A stretch of DNA of 64,000 nucleotides from Stenotrophomonas tumulicola (GTDB lineage: Bacteria > Pseudomonadota > Gammaproteobacteria > Xanthomonadales > Xanthomonadaceae), in NCBI RefSeq assembly GCF_014117215.1, contig NZ_JACGXS010000005.1, positions 186,001 through 250,000 on the forward strand, in the 5' to 3' direction. The notes beneath the pieces are model-generated. The model did no database searches, had not been told where the DNA came from, and saw only the letters and a program-made list of their open reading frames with translations. This document shows, in pieces, positions 20,015 through 29,335 of this stretch. A program made the translations under genes and the position numbers. The stretch's first letter is position 1. Each line of letters starts with the position of its first letter.

Positions 20015-22396
20015 ATGAAATTCTCCGAAAACTGGCTGCGCAGCCACGTCCCAACCACCGCTTCGCGCGATGAACTCAGCGCGGTGCTGACCGCGATCGG
20101 CCTGGAAGTGGAAGAGGTCGACGCGCTTGGCGCGGGCCTGGAACAGGTGGTGGTGGCGCGGATCGTTTCGGCGCAGCGCCATCCCGAAGCCGACCGCCTG
20201 CAGATCTGCCAGGTCGACGCAGGGCAGGGCGGACACCTGCAGATCGTCTGCGGTGCGCCGAACGCCCGCCCGGGCCTGGTCGCACCGCTCGCCCTGGTGG
20301 GCGCGCAGATCGGCACGCTGAAGATCGCGCCGGCCAAGCTGCGCGGCGTGGACTCCAACGGCATGCTGTGCTCGGCCAAGGAGCTGGGCCTGGACAGTGA
20401 TGCTTCCGGCCTGTTCGAGCTGCCGGACGATGCACCGGTCGGTCAGTCGCTGGTCGACTACCTGGGCCTGCCCGACGCCAGCATCGAGATCAAGCTGACC
20501 CCCAACCGCGCCGACTGTTTCAGCGTGCGCGGCATCGCCTTCGACGTGGCTGCCGCCACCCGCAGCGATGTGGTGCCATTCGCCGCCGAAGCCGTGGCTG
20601 CCGTGGGCACGCGGGAACTGGCCATTGAACTCAATGCCGGGGCCGAGGCACCGCGTTACCTCGGGCGTGTCATCGAAGGCGTCGATGCTGCCGCGAAGAC
20701 CCCGCTGTGGATGGCCGAGCGCCTGCGCCGCAGTGGCGTGCGCCCGGTGTCGTTGCTGGTGGACATCACCCAGTACGTGATGCTGGAGCTGGGCCAGCCC
20801 ATGCATGCCTATGACCTGGGCACGCTGCAGGGCCCGGTCGGCGTGCGCCGTTCGCGCGGCGATGAGGCACTGAAGCTGCTGGATGGTCGCGATGCCGTGC
20901 TGGACGACAGTTTCCTGATGGTCACCGATGCCGATCGTCCGATCGGGCTGGCTGGCCTGATGGGGGGCTTCGACACCCGTGTCACCGATGCCACCACCGA
21001 CGTGTTCCTGGAGGCCGCGCACTTCGCGCCTGCGGCGATCATGGGCCGGGGCCGCAAGCTGGGCCTGCATACCGATGCCGGCCACCGCTTCGAACGTGGC
21101 GTGGACCCGGCGCTGCCGCGGGCGGCCATCGAACATGCAACGGCCCTGGTACTGGAGCTGGCCGGCGGTACGCCTGCGCCGGTGACCGAGGCGGTGCGTG
21201 CCGGCGACCTGCCGCAGCCGGCCGTCATCGGCCTGCGCCGTGCGCGCATCAGCCGCGTGCTTGGCATCCAGATCGACGATGCTGAAATCGAGCGCATCCT
21301 GGGCGCGCTGGGCATGCAGGTGGCGTCCGCTGACGCGGGCTGGCAGGTCACCGCGCCGAGCCGCCGCTTCGACATCGCCATCGAGGAGGACCTGATCGAG
21401 GAGCTGGCGCGCATCCACGGTTATGACCGGATCCCGACGACGCTGCCGGGCGGGGCCGCGCGCGTGGCGATGCCCAGCGAAACCCGCCTGGAAGAGCTGA
21501 GCGTGCGTCGCCAGTTGCTGGCGCGCGAACTGCAGGAAACCCTCAATTTCGCCTTCGTCGATGCGCAGTTGCTGCAGCAGTGGCAGCTCAACGACAACCT
21601 GGTGCCGCTGGCCAATCCGCTGTCGGCCGAACTGGCGGTGATGCGCCCGGCGCTGCTGCCGGGCCTGGTCGCCACGCTGGGCCGCAACGTGGCCCGGCAG
21701 GCCGGCCGCGTGCGGCTGTTCGAGATCGGCCGCGCCTTCTCCGCGCAGGCCGGTGAGGGTGCGCCGGCGCCGCTGGAAACCCAGCGCGTGGCGGCGGTGG
21801 TGTGTGGCGATGCAGATGCCGAACAGTGGGGCGTGGGTGCGCGCAAGGTCGACTTCCATGACCTCAAGGGTGATCTTGAGGCGCTGGCGGCCGCCAGTGG
21901 CGCGATACTAGCGTTCCGTCCCTCCAGCCAGCCCTTCGGCCACCCGGCCCGTTCGGCCGATGTCTATCGCGGCGAGGTCCGCTTGGGCTGGATCGGCCAG
22001 ATCCATCCGCGCCTGGCCAAGGCCATGGAGATCGACGTGGACGTGTACGGCCTGGAGCTGGACCTGGCACCGCTGGCTGCCCGCGAGCTGCCGCGCGCCA
22101 CCGAACTGTCGCGTTACCCGGCGGTACGTCGCGATCTGGCCGTGCTGGCCCCGGACGCGGTGGCCTGGGCCGACCTGGCTGCGAGCGTGCGCCTGGCCGC
22201 CGGGCCGCTGCTGCGCGAGCTGAACCTGTTTGACCGTTATGTCGGCCAAGGGGTCGAGCCTGGCTTCAAGAGTCTCGCTATGGGCTTGATTTTGCAGGAC
22301 AAGTCGCGCACTCTGACGGACCGCGACGTGGATGCGGTGGTGACCGAGGTGGTTGCCGCCATCGGGCGTGAACACCACGCCCGAATCCGCGGTTGA
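20015..22396 (+). CDS. pheT: Phenylalanyl-tRNA synthetase beta subunit
   Basis: A 793-residue beta subunit. In order: EMAP/tRNA-binding OB domain (~40-150), B3/B4 editing domain that hydrolyses mischarged Tyr-tRNA-Phe (~210-380), B5 DNA-binding-like domain (~400-470), catalytic-like core, and C-terminal ferredoxin-fold anticodon-binding domain (~700-793; [16 protein letters not shown]). Full length for the family. ihfA starts 28 bases after the stop. Confidence 0.98.
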   Translation: MKFSENWLRSHVPTTASRDELSAVLTAIGLEVEEVDALGAGLEQVVVARIVSAQRHPEADRLQICQVDAGQGGHLQIVCGAPNARPGLVAPLALVGAQIGTLKIAPAKLRGVDSNGMLCSAKELGLDSDASGLFELPDDAPVGQSLVDYLGLPDASIEIKLTPNRADCFSVRGIAFDVAAATRSDVVPFAAEAVAAVGTRELAIELNAGAEAPRYLGRVIEGVDAAAKTPLWMAERLRRSGVRPVSLLVDITQYVMLELGQPMHAYDLGTLQGPVGVRRSRGDEALKLLDGRDAVLDDSFLMVTDADRPIGLAGLMGGFDTRVTDATTDVFLEAAHFAPAAIMGRGRKLGLHTDAGHRFERGVDPALPRAAIEHATALVLELAGGTPAPVTEAVRAGDLPQPAVIGLRRARISRVLGIQIDDAEIERILGALGMQVASADAGWQVTAPSRRFDIAIEEDLIEELARIHGYDRIPTTLPGGAARVAMPSETRLEELSVRRQLLARELQETLNFAFVDAQLLQQWQLNDNLVPLANPLSAELAVMRPALLPGLVATLGRNVARQAGRVRLFEIGRAFSAQAGEGAPAPLETQRVAAVVCGDADAEQWGVGARKVDFHDLKGDLEALAAASGAILAFRPSSQPFGHPARSADVYRGEVRLGWIGQIHPRLAKAMEIDVDVYGLELDLAPLAARELPRATELSRYPAVRRDLAVLAPDAVAWADLAASVRLAAGPLLRELNLFDRYVGQGVEPGFKSLAMGLILQDKSRTLTDRDVDAVVTEVVAAIGREHHARIRG

Positions 22397-22424
22397 GCAG
22401 GCAGCACCCAGGGATAAGCAGGCG

Positions 22425-22724
22425 ATGGCACTGACCAAGGCCGAGATGGCCGAAAAACTGTTCGACGAAGTAGGGCTGAACAAGCGTGAAGCCAAGGAAT
22501 TCGTCGATGCGTTCTTCGATGTGCTGCGGGATGCCCTGGAGCAGGGACGCCAGGTGAAGCTGTCCGGCTTTGGTAATTTCGACCTGCGGCGCAAGAACCA
22601 GCGCCCGGGACGCAATCCGAAGACCGGTGAGGAAATCCCGATTTCGGCCCGTACGGTGGTCACTTTCCGCCCGGGCCAGAAGCTCAAGGAAAGGGTGGAG
22701 GCATATGCTGGATCCGGGCAGTAA
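22425..22724 (+). CDS. ihfA: Integration host factor subunit alpha
   Basis: A 99-residue HU/IHF-family DNA-bending protein. The N-terminal helices ([24 protein letters not shown]) and the beta-arm signature [20 protein letters not shown] with the intercalating Pro are clear. The ATG at 22425 matches the family N-terminus. Its position after pheT is the conserved gammaproteobacterial arrangement. The gene overlaps the next one by 20 bases. Confidence 0.97.
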   Translation: MALTKAEMAEKLFDEVGLNKREAKEFVDAFFDVLRDALEQGRQVKLSGFGNFDLRRKNQRPGRNPKTGEEIPISARTVVTFRPGQKLKERVEAYAGSGQ

Positions 22725-23061
22725 CCGAGAACTACCGCCGATTCCGGCCAAGCGATACTTCACCATCGGTGAGGTAAGCGAGCTGTGCGACGTCAAGCCG
22801 CACGTGCTGCGCTACTGGGAAACCGAATTCCCCAGCCTTGAGCCGGCCAAGCGCCGTGGCAACCGACGCTACTACCAACGCCACGACGTGCTGATGATCC
22901 GGCAGATCCGCAGCCTGCTGTACGAACAGGGTTACACCATCGGCGGGGCACGGCTGCGGTTGGATGGGCCGGATGCGCGCGAGGAAGCCGCGCTGAGCCA
23001 GCAGATCGTCAAGCAGGTGCGCATGGAACTGGAAGAAGTGCTGCAACTGCTTCGTCGCTGA
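22705..23061 (+). CDS. MerR-family transcriptional regulator
   Basis: A 118-residue protein with an N-terminal winged-helix MerR domain (~18-85: [20 protein letters not shown] is the recognition helix region) and a short C-terminal coiled coil (~88-118). No cysteines or other effector-binding motif is visible. It overlaps ihfA by 20 bases, an arrangement conserved in gammaproteobacteria, suggesting coupled expression. Targets are unknown. Confidence 0.93.
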   Translation: MLDPGSNRELPPIPAKRYFTIGEVSELCDVKPHVLRYWETEFPSLEPAKRRGNRRYYQRHDVLMIRQIRSLLYEQGYTIGGARLRLDGPDAREEAALSQQIVKQVRMELEEVLQLLRR

Positions 23062-23129
23062 TCCTTTTTTCGCGTTGATCCGCTATACTTCACGGCCCGC
23101 TTCAACGGCGGGGCAATATCGCAGTCATT

Positions 23130-23206
23130 CGGGGCGTAGCGCAGCCTGGTAGCGCATCTGCCTGGGGGGCAGAGGGTCGTCGGTTCGAATCCGGCCGTCC
23201 CGACCA
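23130..23206 (+). tRNA. tRNA-Pro (GGG anticodon)
   Basis: A 77-base cloverleaf: acceptor CGGGGCG pairs with CGTCCCG, anticodon stem TCTGC/GCAGA, loop CTGGGGG (anticodon GGG), T-loop GTTCGAATC, CCA encoded. A TATACT -10-like hexamer is at 23084-23089. Confidence 0.97.
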
Positions 23207-23221
23207 CTGTGATCAACGATC

Positions 23222-23253
23222 AAGGCTCGTGCAGCAATGCGCGGGCCTTTTTC
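23222..23253 (+). terminator. Rho-independent terminator after tRNA-Pro
   Basis: AAGGCTCGTGCA pairs with TGCGCGGGCCTT (two G-U pairs) around loop GCAA, then TTTTTCG. The following bases up to 23540 show no gene or further recognisable signal. Confidence 0.8.
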
Positions 23254-23540
23254 GTTCCAGCTTTCGGTGCGGCCTGCATCCGGGCATGCTCCGGCGAAGA
23301 ATACGGCCGTAACCAGCGCGGAGAAGAGTGCCGGATGCGACTCAGGGTGCCGGGCTGGATTGCACTTGCCTCTTTGCAGCATGCGGCGGCGCAGCGCAAG
23401 TCTCATTCTTCATCGGACAGCAGTCACGTCCGTGCGGTAAGGTACGCCGTCAGAGCAGGTTGCGCGCTGCCGTCCCTGGACGCGGCGACGCACCGGCTGA
23501 AACGTACCACCAGCGTCACAACCTGAGAGCACGGTCCCCC

Positions 23541-24878
23541 ATGAGCAATCCTCACACCTCCGCGGCGCCGCGCGCCACGGTCCCCGCCGATCTGCGGCGT
23601 TCGGTGTCCAACACCCTGAAAGGATCCGCCGGCAACCTTGTCGAGTGGTATGACGTCTACGTCTATTCGGTGTTTGCGAAATATTTTGAATCGCAGTTCT
23701 TTTCGGCCGATGACAAGAACTCCACGATGTATATCTGGGGCATCTTCGCCGCGACTTTCCTGATGCGCCCCATCGGCGCCTGGTATTTCGGCCGCTTCGC
23801 CGACCGTTACGGTCGACGACTGGCACTGACGGTGTCGGTCAGCGTGATGGCCGCCTGTTCGTTCATGGTTGCCATCACGCCGACTGCGGCGTCCATCGGC
23901 ATCTGGGCCGCCGTGGTCCTGCTGATCGCACGCCTGGTGCAGGGGTTTGCGACCGGCGGCGAGTATGGAGCCAGCGCCACCTACATGTCCGAGGCGGCCG
24001 TGCCGGGGTGGCGCGGTTTCCTGTCGTCGTTCCATTACGTCACGCTGGTCGGCGGCCATGTGCTGGCGCAGGCGGTGCTGCTGGTGATGCTGCTGTCCTG
24101 GGATGCCACGCACGTGGCCGAATGGGGCTGGCGTGTCGCCTTCGGCATCGGCGGTGTCGGCGCGCTGGTGGTGTTCTGGCTGCGACGCACGATGGACGAA
24201 TCACTGAGCGAAGATTCGATCGAAGCGGCGAAGGAAGGCAAGGCCAAGGCCAGCGGCTCGCTGCGCGAGCTGTTCGTCAACCAGTGGCGTCCGCTGCTGT
24301 TGTGCTTCCTGATCACTGCCGGCGGTACGGTGGCGTTCTACACCTACACCATCAACGGACCGAAGATGATCCAGACCGCCTTTGCGGGCGATGACGTGAT
24401 CACCGGCACGCTGATCAACCTGGGCGTGCTGACCTTCCTGGTGCTGCTGCAGCCTTTGGGAGGGCTGATCTCTGATCGTATCGGACGCAAGAGCCTGCTG
24501 GTGTTCTTCGGCGTGGGCGGAGTGCTCTATACCTGGTACCTGATCGACGCCCTGCCCAAGGCGACCAGCGCCTGGTCGGCGTTCCTGATCCTCGCCATCG
24601 GCTTCGTCTTCCTGACCGGCTATACGTCCATCAATGCCGTGGTCAAGGCCGAACTGTTCCCCGCGCATGTACGCGCGCTCGGCGTGGGCCTGGGCTACGC
24701 GCTGGCGAACTCGTTGTTCGGCGGCACCGCACCGCTGCTGTACCAGGGGGCGCTGGCAACCGGCCGGGTCGATCAGTTCGTCATCTACATCACGGCAGTC
24801 ATCGCCGTATCGCTGTTCGTGTACATCTTCTTCCTGAAGAACAAGGGGCCGAACTGGCTCGATGGCACGCGCAGCTGA
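23541..24878 (+). CDS. MFS metabolite:H+ symporter (KgtP-like dicarboxylate transporter)
   Basis: A 445-residue inner-membrane protein of the MHS family with 12 predicted helices. N-terminal GSAGNLVEWYDVYVYSVFAK and GRFADRYGRR (MFS motif A, repeated as SDRIGRKS in the second half) are typical of alpha-ketoglutarate permease and relatives, which import dicarboxylates with protons; the exact substrate is inferred. The ATG at 23541 is chosen as the family start; the upstream frame is not homologous. It stands alone, followed by its own terminator. Confidence 0.88.
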   Translation: MSNPHTSAAPRATVPADLRRSVSNTLKGSAGNLVEWYDVYVYSVFAKYFESQFFSADDKNSTMYIWGIFAATFLMRPIGAWYFGRFADRYGRRLALTVSVSVMAACSFMVAITPTAASIGIWAAVVLLIARLVQGFATGGEYGASATYMSEAAVPGWRGFLSSFHYVTLVGGHVLAQAVLLVMLLSWDATHVAEWGWRVAFGIGGVGALVVFWLRRTMDESLSEDSIEAAKEGKAKASGSLRELFVNQWRPLLLCFLITAGGTVAFYTYTINGPKMIQTAFAGDDVITGTLINLGVLTFLVLLQPLGGLISDRIGRKSLLVFFGVGGVLYTWYLIDALPKATSAWSAFLILAIGFVFLTGYTSINAVVKAELFPAHVRALGVGLGYALANSLFGGTAPLLYQGALATGRVDQFVIYITAVIAVSLFVYIFFLKNKGPNWLDGTRS

Positions 24879-24904
24879 TCCATCCGCGATCGGTTTGGAC
24901 GCAG

Positions 24905-24938
24905 GGCCCGCGCAGCGATGCGCGGGCCTTGTCGTTTC
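24905..24938 (+). terminator. Rho-independent terminator after the MHS transporter
   Basis: GGCCCGCGCA, loop GCGA, TGCGCGGGCC (10 bp), then TTGTCGTTT. Confidence 0.75.
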
Positions 24939-25064
24939 CGGCGCATGTTTGCCCATGATGCTGACGCGCCTTCCACGCGGCCTGCACCTTGCCGATGCTG
25001 GTAACCGCGCATTCTGTCAGGGCCCGCAGCCCCATGCGGCCGATTCGAACCGACTGGAGCACGC

Positions 25065-25175
25065 ATGAACACACCCGGCAAGCCGAAACCGAGCTGGCGC
25101 CAGCGCCATTACCTGCTGATCGCGCTGGCCGTGGTGCTGGCGATCGTACTGATCACCCTGTTCGCGCCGTGGTGA
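25065..25175 (+). CDS. 36-residue single-pass membrane protein
   Basis: Short frame MNTPGKPKPSWRQRHYLL... with a basic/polar N-terminus (1-15) and one hydrophobic segment of ~17 residues (16-33, Leu/Ile/Val/Ala) ending APW. A GGAG lies five bases before the ATG. The basic-in, hydrophobic, short-tail pattern is that of genuine small membrane proteins. No function is recognised. It lies between the transporter terminator and the convergent SMR gene. Confidence 0.6.
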   Translation: MNTPGKPKPSWRQRHYLLIALAVVLAIVLITLFAPW

Positions 25176-25202
25176 CGCTGGCCAGGCAGCTGCATGCCGG
25201 GC

Positions 25203-25535
25203 TTAGTGCGTGCTCGCCTTGGAGAACAGGTTGATGACCAGCACGCCAGCACAGATCAGCGCGATGCCAATCAATGCGGGTGCGTCCAGGCGCTGCTTGA
25301 AGACGAACAGGCCTATCAGTGAGATCAGCACGATGCCGACCCCCGACCAGATGGCGTAGGCGATGCCGGTCGGTATCGACTTCATGGTGATCGACAGCAG
25401 GTAGAAGCACACGGCATAGCTGAGCAGCGAGCCGGTTGCCGGCAGCCAGCGGGTCATGCCATCGGACGCCTTCAGCAGCGAGGTGCCGATGACCTCCAGC
25501 ATGATCGCGGCAGCGAGGTAGACATAAGGGTTCAT
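25203..25535 (-). CDS. Small multidrug resistance (SMR) efflux protein, EmrE/SugE type
   Basis: A 110-residue inner-membrane protein with four TM helices (3-21, 32-53, 58-80, 85-103). MNPYVYLAAAIMLEVIGTSLLK puts the essential glutamate at position 14, as in EmrE, and the GIAYAIWSGVGIV signature of helix 3 is intact. EmrE-type SMRs exchange protons for quaternary ammonium and other cationic compounds as antiparallel dimers; substrates here are inferred. Single gene, convergent with the small membrane protein. Confidence 0.93.
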   Translation of the reverse strand: MNPYVYLAAAIMLEVIGTSLLKASDGMTRWLPATGSLLSYAVCFYLLSITMKSIPTGIAYAIWSGVGIVLISLIGLFVFKQRLDAPALIGIALICAGVLVINLFSKASTH

Positions 25536-25556
25536 CCGGATCCGCCCATCATTGAA

Positions 25557-25583
25557 TGTGGTGACGGGCCATGCCCGTTAGTG
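25557..25583. repeat. Degenerate SMAG-like palindrome
   Basis: GTGACGGGCCATGCCCGTTAGTG resembles the GTGACGGGC/GCCCGTCAC subfamily seen at 27292 and 39204, with a decayed arm and head. Confidence 0.5.
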
Positions 25584-25621
25584 AATGGCGTGCCGCCAGG
25601 GCTCATCGAGTGCCGGTCATG

Positions 25622-25861
25622 TCAGTCTTCGACGGGGGCAAAGCGTGGGCGCACGCCATCGGTGGCGGCGATCGGTTCGACGAACATGGCATATGGACGA
25701 ACCCACAGCCCTCCTTCGCCATACAGCGCCCGGTACAGGACCATCGGCTGCAGGGTCTCGCTGCTGCGCACCACGTCGAGCACTTCATACAGGCCGCCCT
25801 TGAAGTGGCGGTAACGGCCAGGTGGCAGGACGGGCAGGGCGGGCAGGTCGGACATGGGCAT
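25622..25861 (-). CDS. DUF1653 domain protein
   Basis: A 79-residue protein almost entirely made of one DUF1653 domain: PPGRYRHFKGGLYEVLDVVR, then VLYRALYGEGGLWVRPYAMF. The family is a small beta-rich fold of unknown function. Start choice is open among GTG 25864, ATG 25861 and ATG 25855; none has a strong Shine-Dalgarno. It appears to be a single-gene unit. Confidence 0.85.
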   Translation of the reverse strand: MPMSDLPALPVLPPGRYRHFKGGLYEVLDVVRSSETLQPMVLYRALYGEGGLWVRPYAMFVEPIAATDGVRPRFAPVED

Positions 25862-25918
25862 CACGCGGCGGGCAAAGGGACTGGGCAGCAGCCATTGTCC
25901 GGTACGTGGGGCGTATTG

Positions 25919-26020
25919 TCAGAACATTGCAGCGCGGATCACTTCCTCAACGAGGATCACGTAACTGGCGACGAAGTAAAATTTGATCAGCGAAGGTCGC
26001 CGGTACAGGAAGGTGCGCAT
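25919..26020 (-). CDS. Possible 33-residue membrane micro-protein
   Basis: ATG at 26020 reads MRTFLYRRPSLIKFYFVASY... and ends at TGA 25919-25921 with VILVEEVIRAAMF. A basic N-terminus (RRPSLIK) followed by an aromatic/aliphatic stretch of ~17 residues would suit a membrane-associated peptide. It lacks a clear Shine-Dalgarno, so it is tentative. No family is recognised. Confidence 0.35.
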   Translation of the reverse strand: MRTFLYRRPSLIKFYFVASYVILVEEVIRAAMF

Positions 26021-26068
26021 GTGGAAGGGGCCCCCTTAGGTGTACATAGTGTGAAATGGAAGTGGCTT

Positions 26069-26084
26069 CGTGACAAGCGTCACG
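26069..26084. promoter_or_regulatory. Operator-like palindrome
   Basis: CGTGAC-AAGC-GTCACG is a perfect 6+6 inverted repeat in the intergenic region, ~230 bases upstream of the DUF2188-like gene and ~50 bases upstream of the micro-protein on the other strand. The binding factor is unknown. Confidence 0.3.
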
Positions 26085-26312
26085 GAATGTGGGGGGTAAA
26101 TCGACTCAGCGATGTGATGAAGTCGATGCCGCCCAGGCTGTGCCGGCGCGTGAAAAATCAGAAAACCCTGATGGAGCGTTGACGCAACTTCCTCTACTTT
26201 CAGCGAGGGCGGGGGCCATTGAAGCCAGAGGGTGGGCAAAGCGCGGGCGGCAGGGTTGCTGTCCGGCGTGACCATCTTCGTGGCATTCCGCCATCTCATG
26301 GAGAGAGTTGCT

Positions 26313-26516
26313 ATGTTTATCCGCGTGCAGAGCGAAGAGCGCCATTGGCGCGTGCTGCATCCCGACCAGGCCGAGAGCATCGCCTTCCATGACGGTAACG
26401 CGGCGTTCGATTTTGCCGACGCGCTGGCGCGCGAATTCCATGCCCGTACCGGTGAACCCTGTGGCGTGCGGGTCGAGGTCAGTGACGCCTTCGTCGATAC
26501 GGTCAGCTATGGCTGA
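26313..26516 (+). CDS. Small DUF2188-like protein
   Basis: A 67-residue soluble protein (MFIRVQSEERHWRVLHPD...) predicted as an antiparallel beta sheet plus a helix (DGNAAFDFADALAREFHA). The pattern of a Trp-containing strand followed by an alanine-rich helix resembles DUF2188 proteins; assignment is weak. The ATG at 26313 has GGAGAG seven bases upstream, which decides against the longer in-frame start at 26232. Confidence 0.6.
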   Translation: MFIRVQSEERHWRVLHPDQAESIAFHDGNAAFDFADALAREFHARTGEPCGVRVEVSDAFVDTVSYG

Positions 26517-26657
26517 TCCCACGGCGGGAGGGTAGTGCCCATTCAGCAACGGCAAGGGTAGTTGAATCCCGGACGACTGCCAGAGGGTTTCCCTGCTGGG
26601 CGAACGTGCCTGGATAGGCGATGCTCGGCGCATCCCGCACCCTCAGGAAGACTGACG

Positions 26658-27224
26658 ATGACCATGGACTCCCTCTTGTCGCACCGCCCGCTCTGGCTGT
26701 CCGCGCTGTGCCTTCCACTGCTGCTTGGCGCTGGCCTGGCCGGATCCGCCCAGGCCCAGTCGCGTGGCGATGGCCGCCACCATGACAATGGTTACAGCGG
26801 CGGCATCCACACCGTGCGCTGCGAATCCATCCGCAACCGCAGCAAGGAATGCCGCCTTGATGGGCGCGCGCGATTGGTGCGGCAGCTTTCCGGTGCGGCG
26901 TGCGTGGAAGGACGCAGTTGGGGGCAGTCGCGTGATGGCGTATGGGTCAACCATGGTTGCCGCGCGGAGTTCGTCGGGGAACAGCGTGGCCGTCCGTCGC
27001 GCCCCGTCCACGGCGGCGGTAATGGCTGGGGGTCAACGGGCCAGGTGGTGGACTGTGACTCCAACGACCGCCGCCAGCGTCGCTGCAACGTCACCATTCG
27101 CCGCGATGCGCGCCTGGTCCGGCAGAAGTCCGGTTCGCCCTGCATCGAAGGCCAGAGCTGGGGTTGGGACCGCAACGGGCTATGGGTCAGCAACGGCTGC
27201 CGTGGGCAGTTTCAGGTGCGTTGA
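26658..27224 (+). CDS. Secreted protein with two DUF3011 repeats
   Basis: A 188-residue exported protein. The signal peptide is ~1-34 (hydrophobic core LWLSALCLPLLLGAGLAG, cleavage near AQAQ). Two DUF3011 repeats follow (~48-108 and ~124-188), each with CES/CDS...C...RLVRQ-S...C-EG-SWG-....-GC...F, i.e. four conserved cysteines probably forming disulfides in the periplasm, plus a Gly/Arg-rich linker. The function of DUF3011 is unknown. The ATG at 26658 is chosen because it gives a proper signal peptide. It is convergent with dxs. Confidence 0.88.
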   Translation: MTMDSLLSHRPLWLSALCLPLLLGAGLAGSAQAQSRGDGRHHDNGYSGGIHTVRCESIRNRSKECRLDGRARLVRQLSGAACVEGRSWGQSRDGVWVNHGCRAEFVGEQRGRPSRPVHGGGNGWGSTGQVVDCDSNDRRQRRCNVTIRRDARLVRQKSGSPCIEGQSWGWDRNGLWVSNGCRGQFQVR

Positions 27225-27291
27225 TCCATTCCGCCGGGAGGCATGGGTGGCTGTTTCGTGCCACTTCGTGCCTTGCAGTGCGCGGGCGGCG

Positions 27292-27315
27292 GTGACGGGC
27301 ATGGCCCGTCACTAC
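27292..27315. repeat. SMAG/REP element between DUF3011 gene and dxs
   Basis: GTGACGGGC-ATG-GCCCGTCAC then TAC, the inverted GTAG head; a second SMAG arm subfamily, lying between convergent genes. Confidence 0.8.
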
Positions 27316-27323
27316 CCGGACGA

Positions 27324-29234
27324 TCAGCCCGTGGCGCTGAGCGCGGTGTCACCCGGCAGCAGTTTCGGCCACCGCTTCAGCACTGCCGCGCGGATGCCGG
27401 CGGCATCGATGCCGGCTTCACTGAGCAGGTCCTCGCGGCTGGCATGGTGCTGGAAGGCATCGGGCAGGCCCAGGTGCAGGAATGGCTTCAGCACGTCCTC
27501 TGCACTCAACAGCTCTGCCACGCCCGAACCGGCGCCACCGGCCACCACGTTGTCTTCGATGGTCACCAGGGCATCGTGGCGCGCCGCCAGCTCCAGTACC
27601 AGCGTGCGGTCCAGCGGCTTGATGAAGCGCATGTTGACCACGGTCAGGCCCAGTGCGCGCCCCACCTCTTCGGCGGCTGGAACGGTGCTGCCGAAGGCCA
27701 GCAGTGCCACGCGGGTACCTTGCACGCGAACTTCGGCCTTGCCGATCGGCAAGGTGGACAGGTCGGTGCCGGCCGCCATGCCGGTGCCGCTGCCACGTGG
27801 ATAGCGCACCGCTGCCGGACCCGGATGCTGCAGGCCGGTGCTGAGCATCTGTCGGCACTCGGCCTCGTTGGACGGTGCCATCACCAGCATGTTGGGGACG
27901 CAGCGCAGGTAGCTCAGGTCCAGGTTGCCGGCATGGGTCGCCCCGTCCGGCCCGACCACGCCGGCACGGTCGATGGCGAACAGGACATCCAGGCCCTGGA
28001 TCGCCACGTCGTGCACCAACTGGTCGTAGGCGCGCTGCAGGAAGGTGGAATAGATCGCCACCACCGGTTTGGCCCCCTGCGTGGCCATGCCTGCGGCCAG
28101 GGTCACCGCGTGCTGCTCGGCGATGGCCACGTCGGAATAACGTTCGGGATATTCACGGCTGAAGCGCACCAGGCCGGAGCCTTCGCGCATTGCCGGGGTG
28201 ATGCCATGCAGGCGTGGCTCGGCCGCAGCGGCATCGCACAACCAGTCACCGAAGACATCGGTGTAGGTCGGTTTTTTCGCGCCTCCCTTGGCCACCAGTC
28301 CCTTCACAGGGTCGAACGGGCCAACGGCGTGGTAGCCGATCTGGTCATCCTCGGCTGGCTCGTAGCCCTTGCCCTTGGTGGTCAGTACATGCAGCAGCTT
28401 GGGGCCCTTCAGCGTGCGCAGGGTCTTCAGCGTGGACAGCAGTGCGGGCATGTCGTGGCCATCGATGGGGCCGGTGTAATGGAACCCCATTTCTTCGAAC
28501 ATGGTGGAGGGCACGAACATGCCTTTCCAATGTTCTTCCCACCGTTTGACGAAGCGTGCGGGATTGTTCTTCTTGTCACCGAGGATCTTCTTCCCGCCCT
28601 CGCGCAGTGCGTTCAGGGTGCGACTGCCGGTAGCGCGGCCCAGCACCTTGGTCAGTCCGCCGACGGCCTCGGAGATCGACATGTTGTTGTCGTTGAGGAT
28701 CACCAGCAGGTTCGGTTCCGGTTCCATGCCGCCGGCGTGCATCAATGCCTCGAACGCCATGCCGGCAGTCATCGCTCCGTCGCCGATCACCGCGACGATG
28801 CGGCGGTCGTCGCCCTCGCGCTGGCGGGCCATGGCCATGCCCAGCGCGGCGGAAATGGACGTGGACGAATGGCCTACGCCGAAGGTGTCGTACGCGCTTT
28901 CCTCGCGCTTGGGGAAGGGCGCCACGCCGTCCTTCTGCTTGACCGAATGGATTTCGTCGCGACGGCCGGTCAGGATCTTGTGCGGGTAGGTCTGGTGGCC
29001 CACGTCCCACACCAGCTGGTCGTGCGGGGTCTGGTAAAGATAGTGCAGCGCGACGGTGAGTTCGATCACGCCCAGGCCTGCGGCAAAGTGACCACCGCTG
29101 CGGCCGACCGATTCAATCAGGTAGGCGCGCAGTTCATCGGCGACCGCCCCCAGTTCGGATTCGTCGAACGTGCGCAGTTCATCCGGTGTCTGGATGCGCG
29201 AGAGGCGAGGATAGCGGGCAGGATCGATCATCAT
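27324..29234 (-). CDS. dxs: 1-deoxy-D-xylulose-5-phosphate synthase
   Basis: A 636-residue TPP-dependent enzyme that condenses pyruvate with glyceraldehyde 3-phosphate, first step of the MEP isoprenoid pathway and precursor for thiamine and pyridoxal. The N-terminal TPP domain has [13 protein letters not shown] and [12 protein letters not shown]; the pyrimidine-binding domain has [17 protein letters not shown] and [18 protein letters not shown]; the C-terminal transketolase domain follows. Two tandem ATGs (29234, 29231) are possible. It is not next to ispA/xseB as it is in E. coli; the next gene upstream on the same strand is the HNH nuclease, 101 bases away. Confidence 0.97.
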   Translation of the reverse strand: MMIDPARYPRLSRIQTPDELRTFDESELGAVADELRAYLIESVGRSGGHFAAGLGVIELTVALHYLYQTPHDQLVWDVGHQTYPHKILTGRRDEIHSVKQKDGVAPFPKREESAYDTFGVGHSSTSISAALGMAMARQREGDDRRIVAVIGDGAMTAGMAFEALMHAGGMEPEPNLLVILNDNNMSISEAVGGLTKVLGRATGSRTLNALREGGKKILGDKKNNPARFVKRWEEHWKGMFVPSTMFEEMGFHYTGPIDGHDMPALLSTLKTLRTLKGPKLLHVLTTKGKGYEPAEDDQIGYHAVGPFDPVKGLVAKGGAKKPTYTDVFGDWLCDAAAAEPRLHGITPAMREGSGLVRFSREYPERYSDVAIAEQHAVTLAAGMATQGAKPVVAIYSTFLQRAYDQLVHDVAIQGLDVLFAIDRAGVVGPDGATHAGNLDLSYLRCVPNMLVMAPSNEAECRQMLSTGLQHPGPAAVRYPRGSGTGMAAGTDLSTLPIGKAEVRVQGTRVALLAFGSTVPAAEEVGRALGLTVVNMRFIKPLDRTLVLELAARHDALVTIEDNVVAGGAGSGVAELLSAEDVLKPFLHLGLPDAFQHHASREDLLSEAGIDAAGIRAAVLKRWPKLLPGDTALSATG

Positions 29235-29335
29235 GTTCGTACTTGTGCTGACCGTCTATTTTCGCGCCCAATGCGGGGTGGAGCAAGCAGACCCCGACAC
29301 GCGTGATCGCGCGGTGATCGTGCGCGGCAGCGGGA

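Larger units (their letters stand above)
25865..26312. other. 448-base region with one possible micro-protein and an operator-like palindrome
   Basis: No standard gene. It includes a possible 33-residue minus-strand protein (25919-26020) and a palindrome at 26069-26084; the remainder shows no recognisable signal. Confidence 0.5.
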
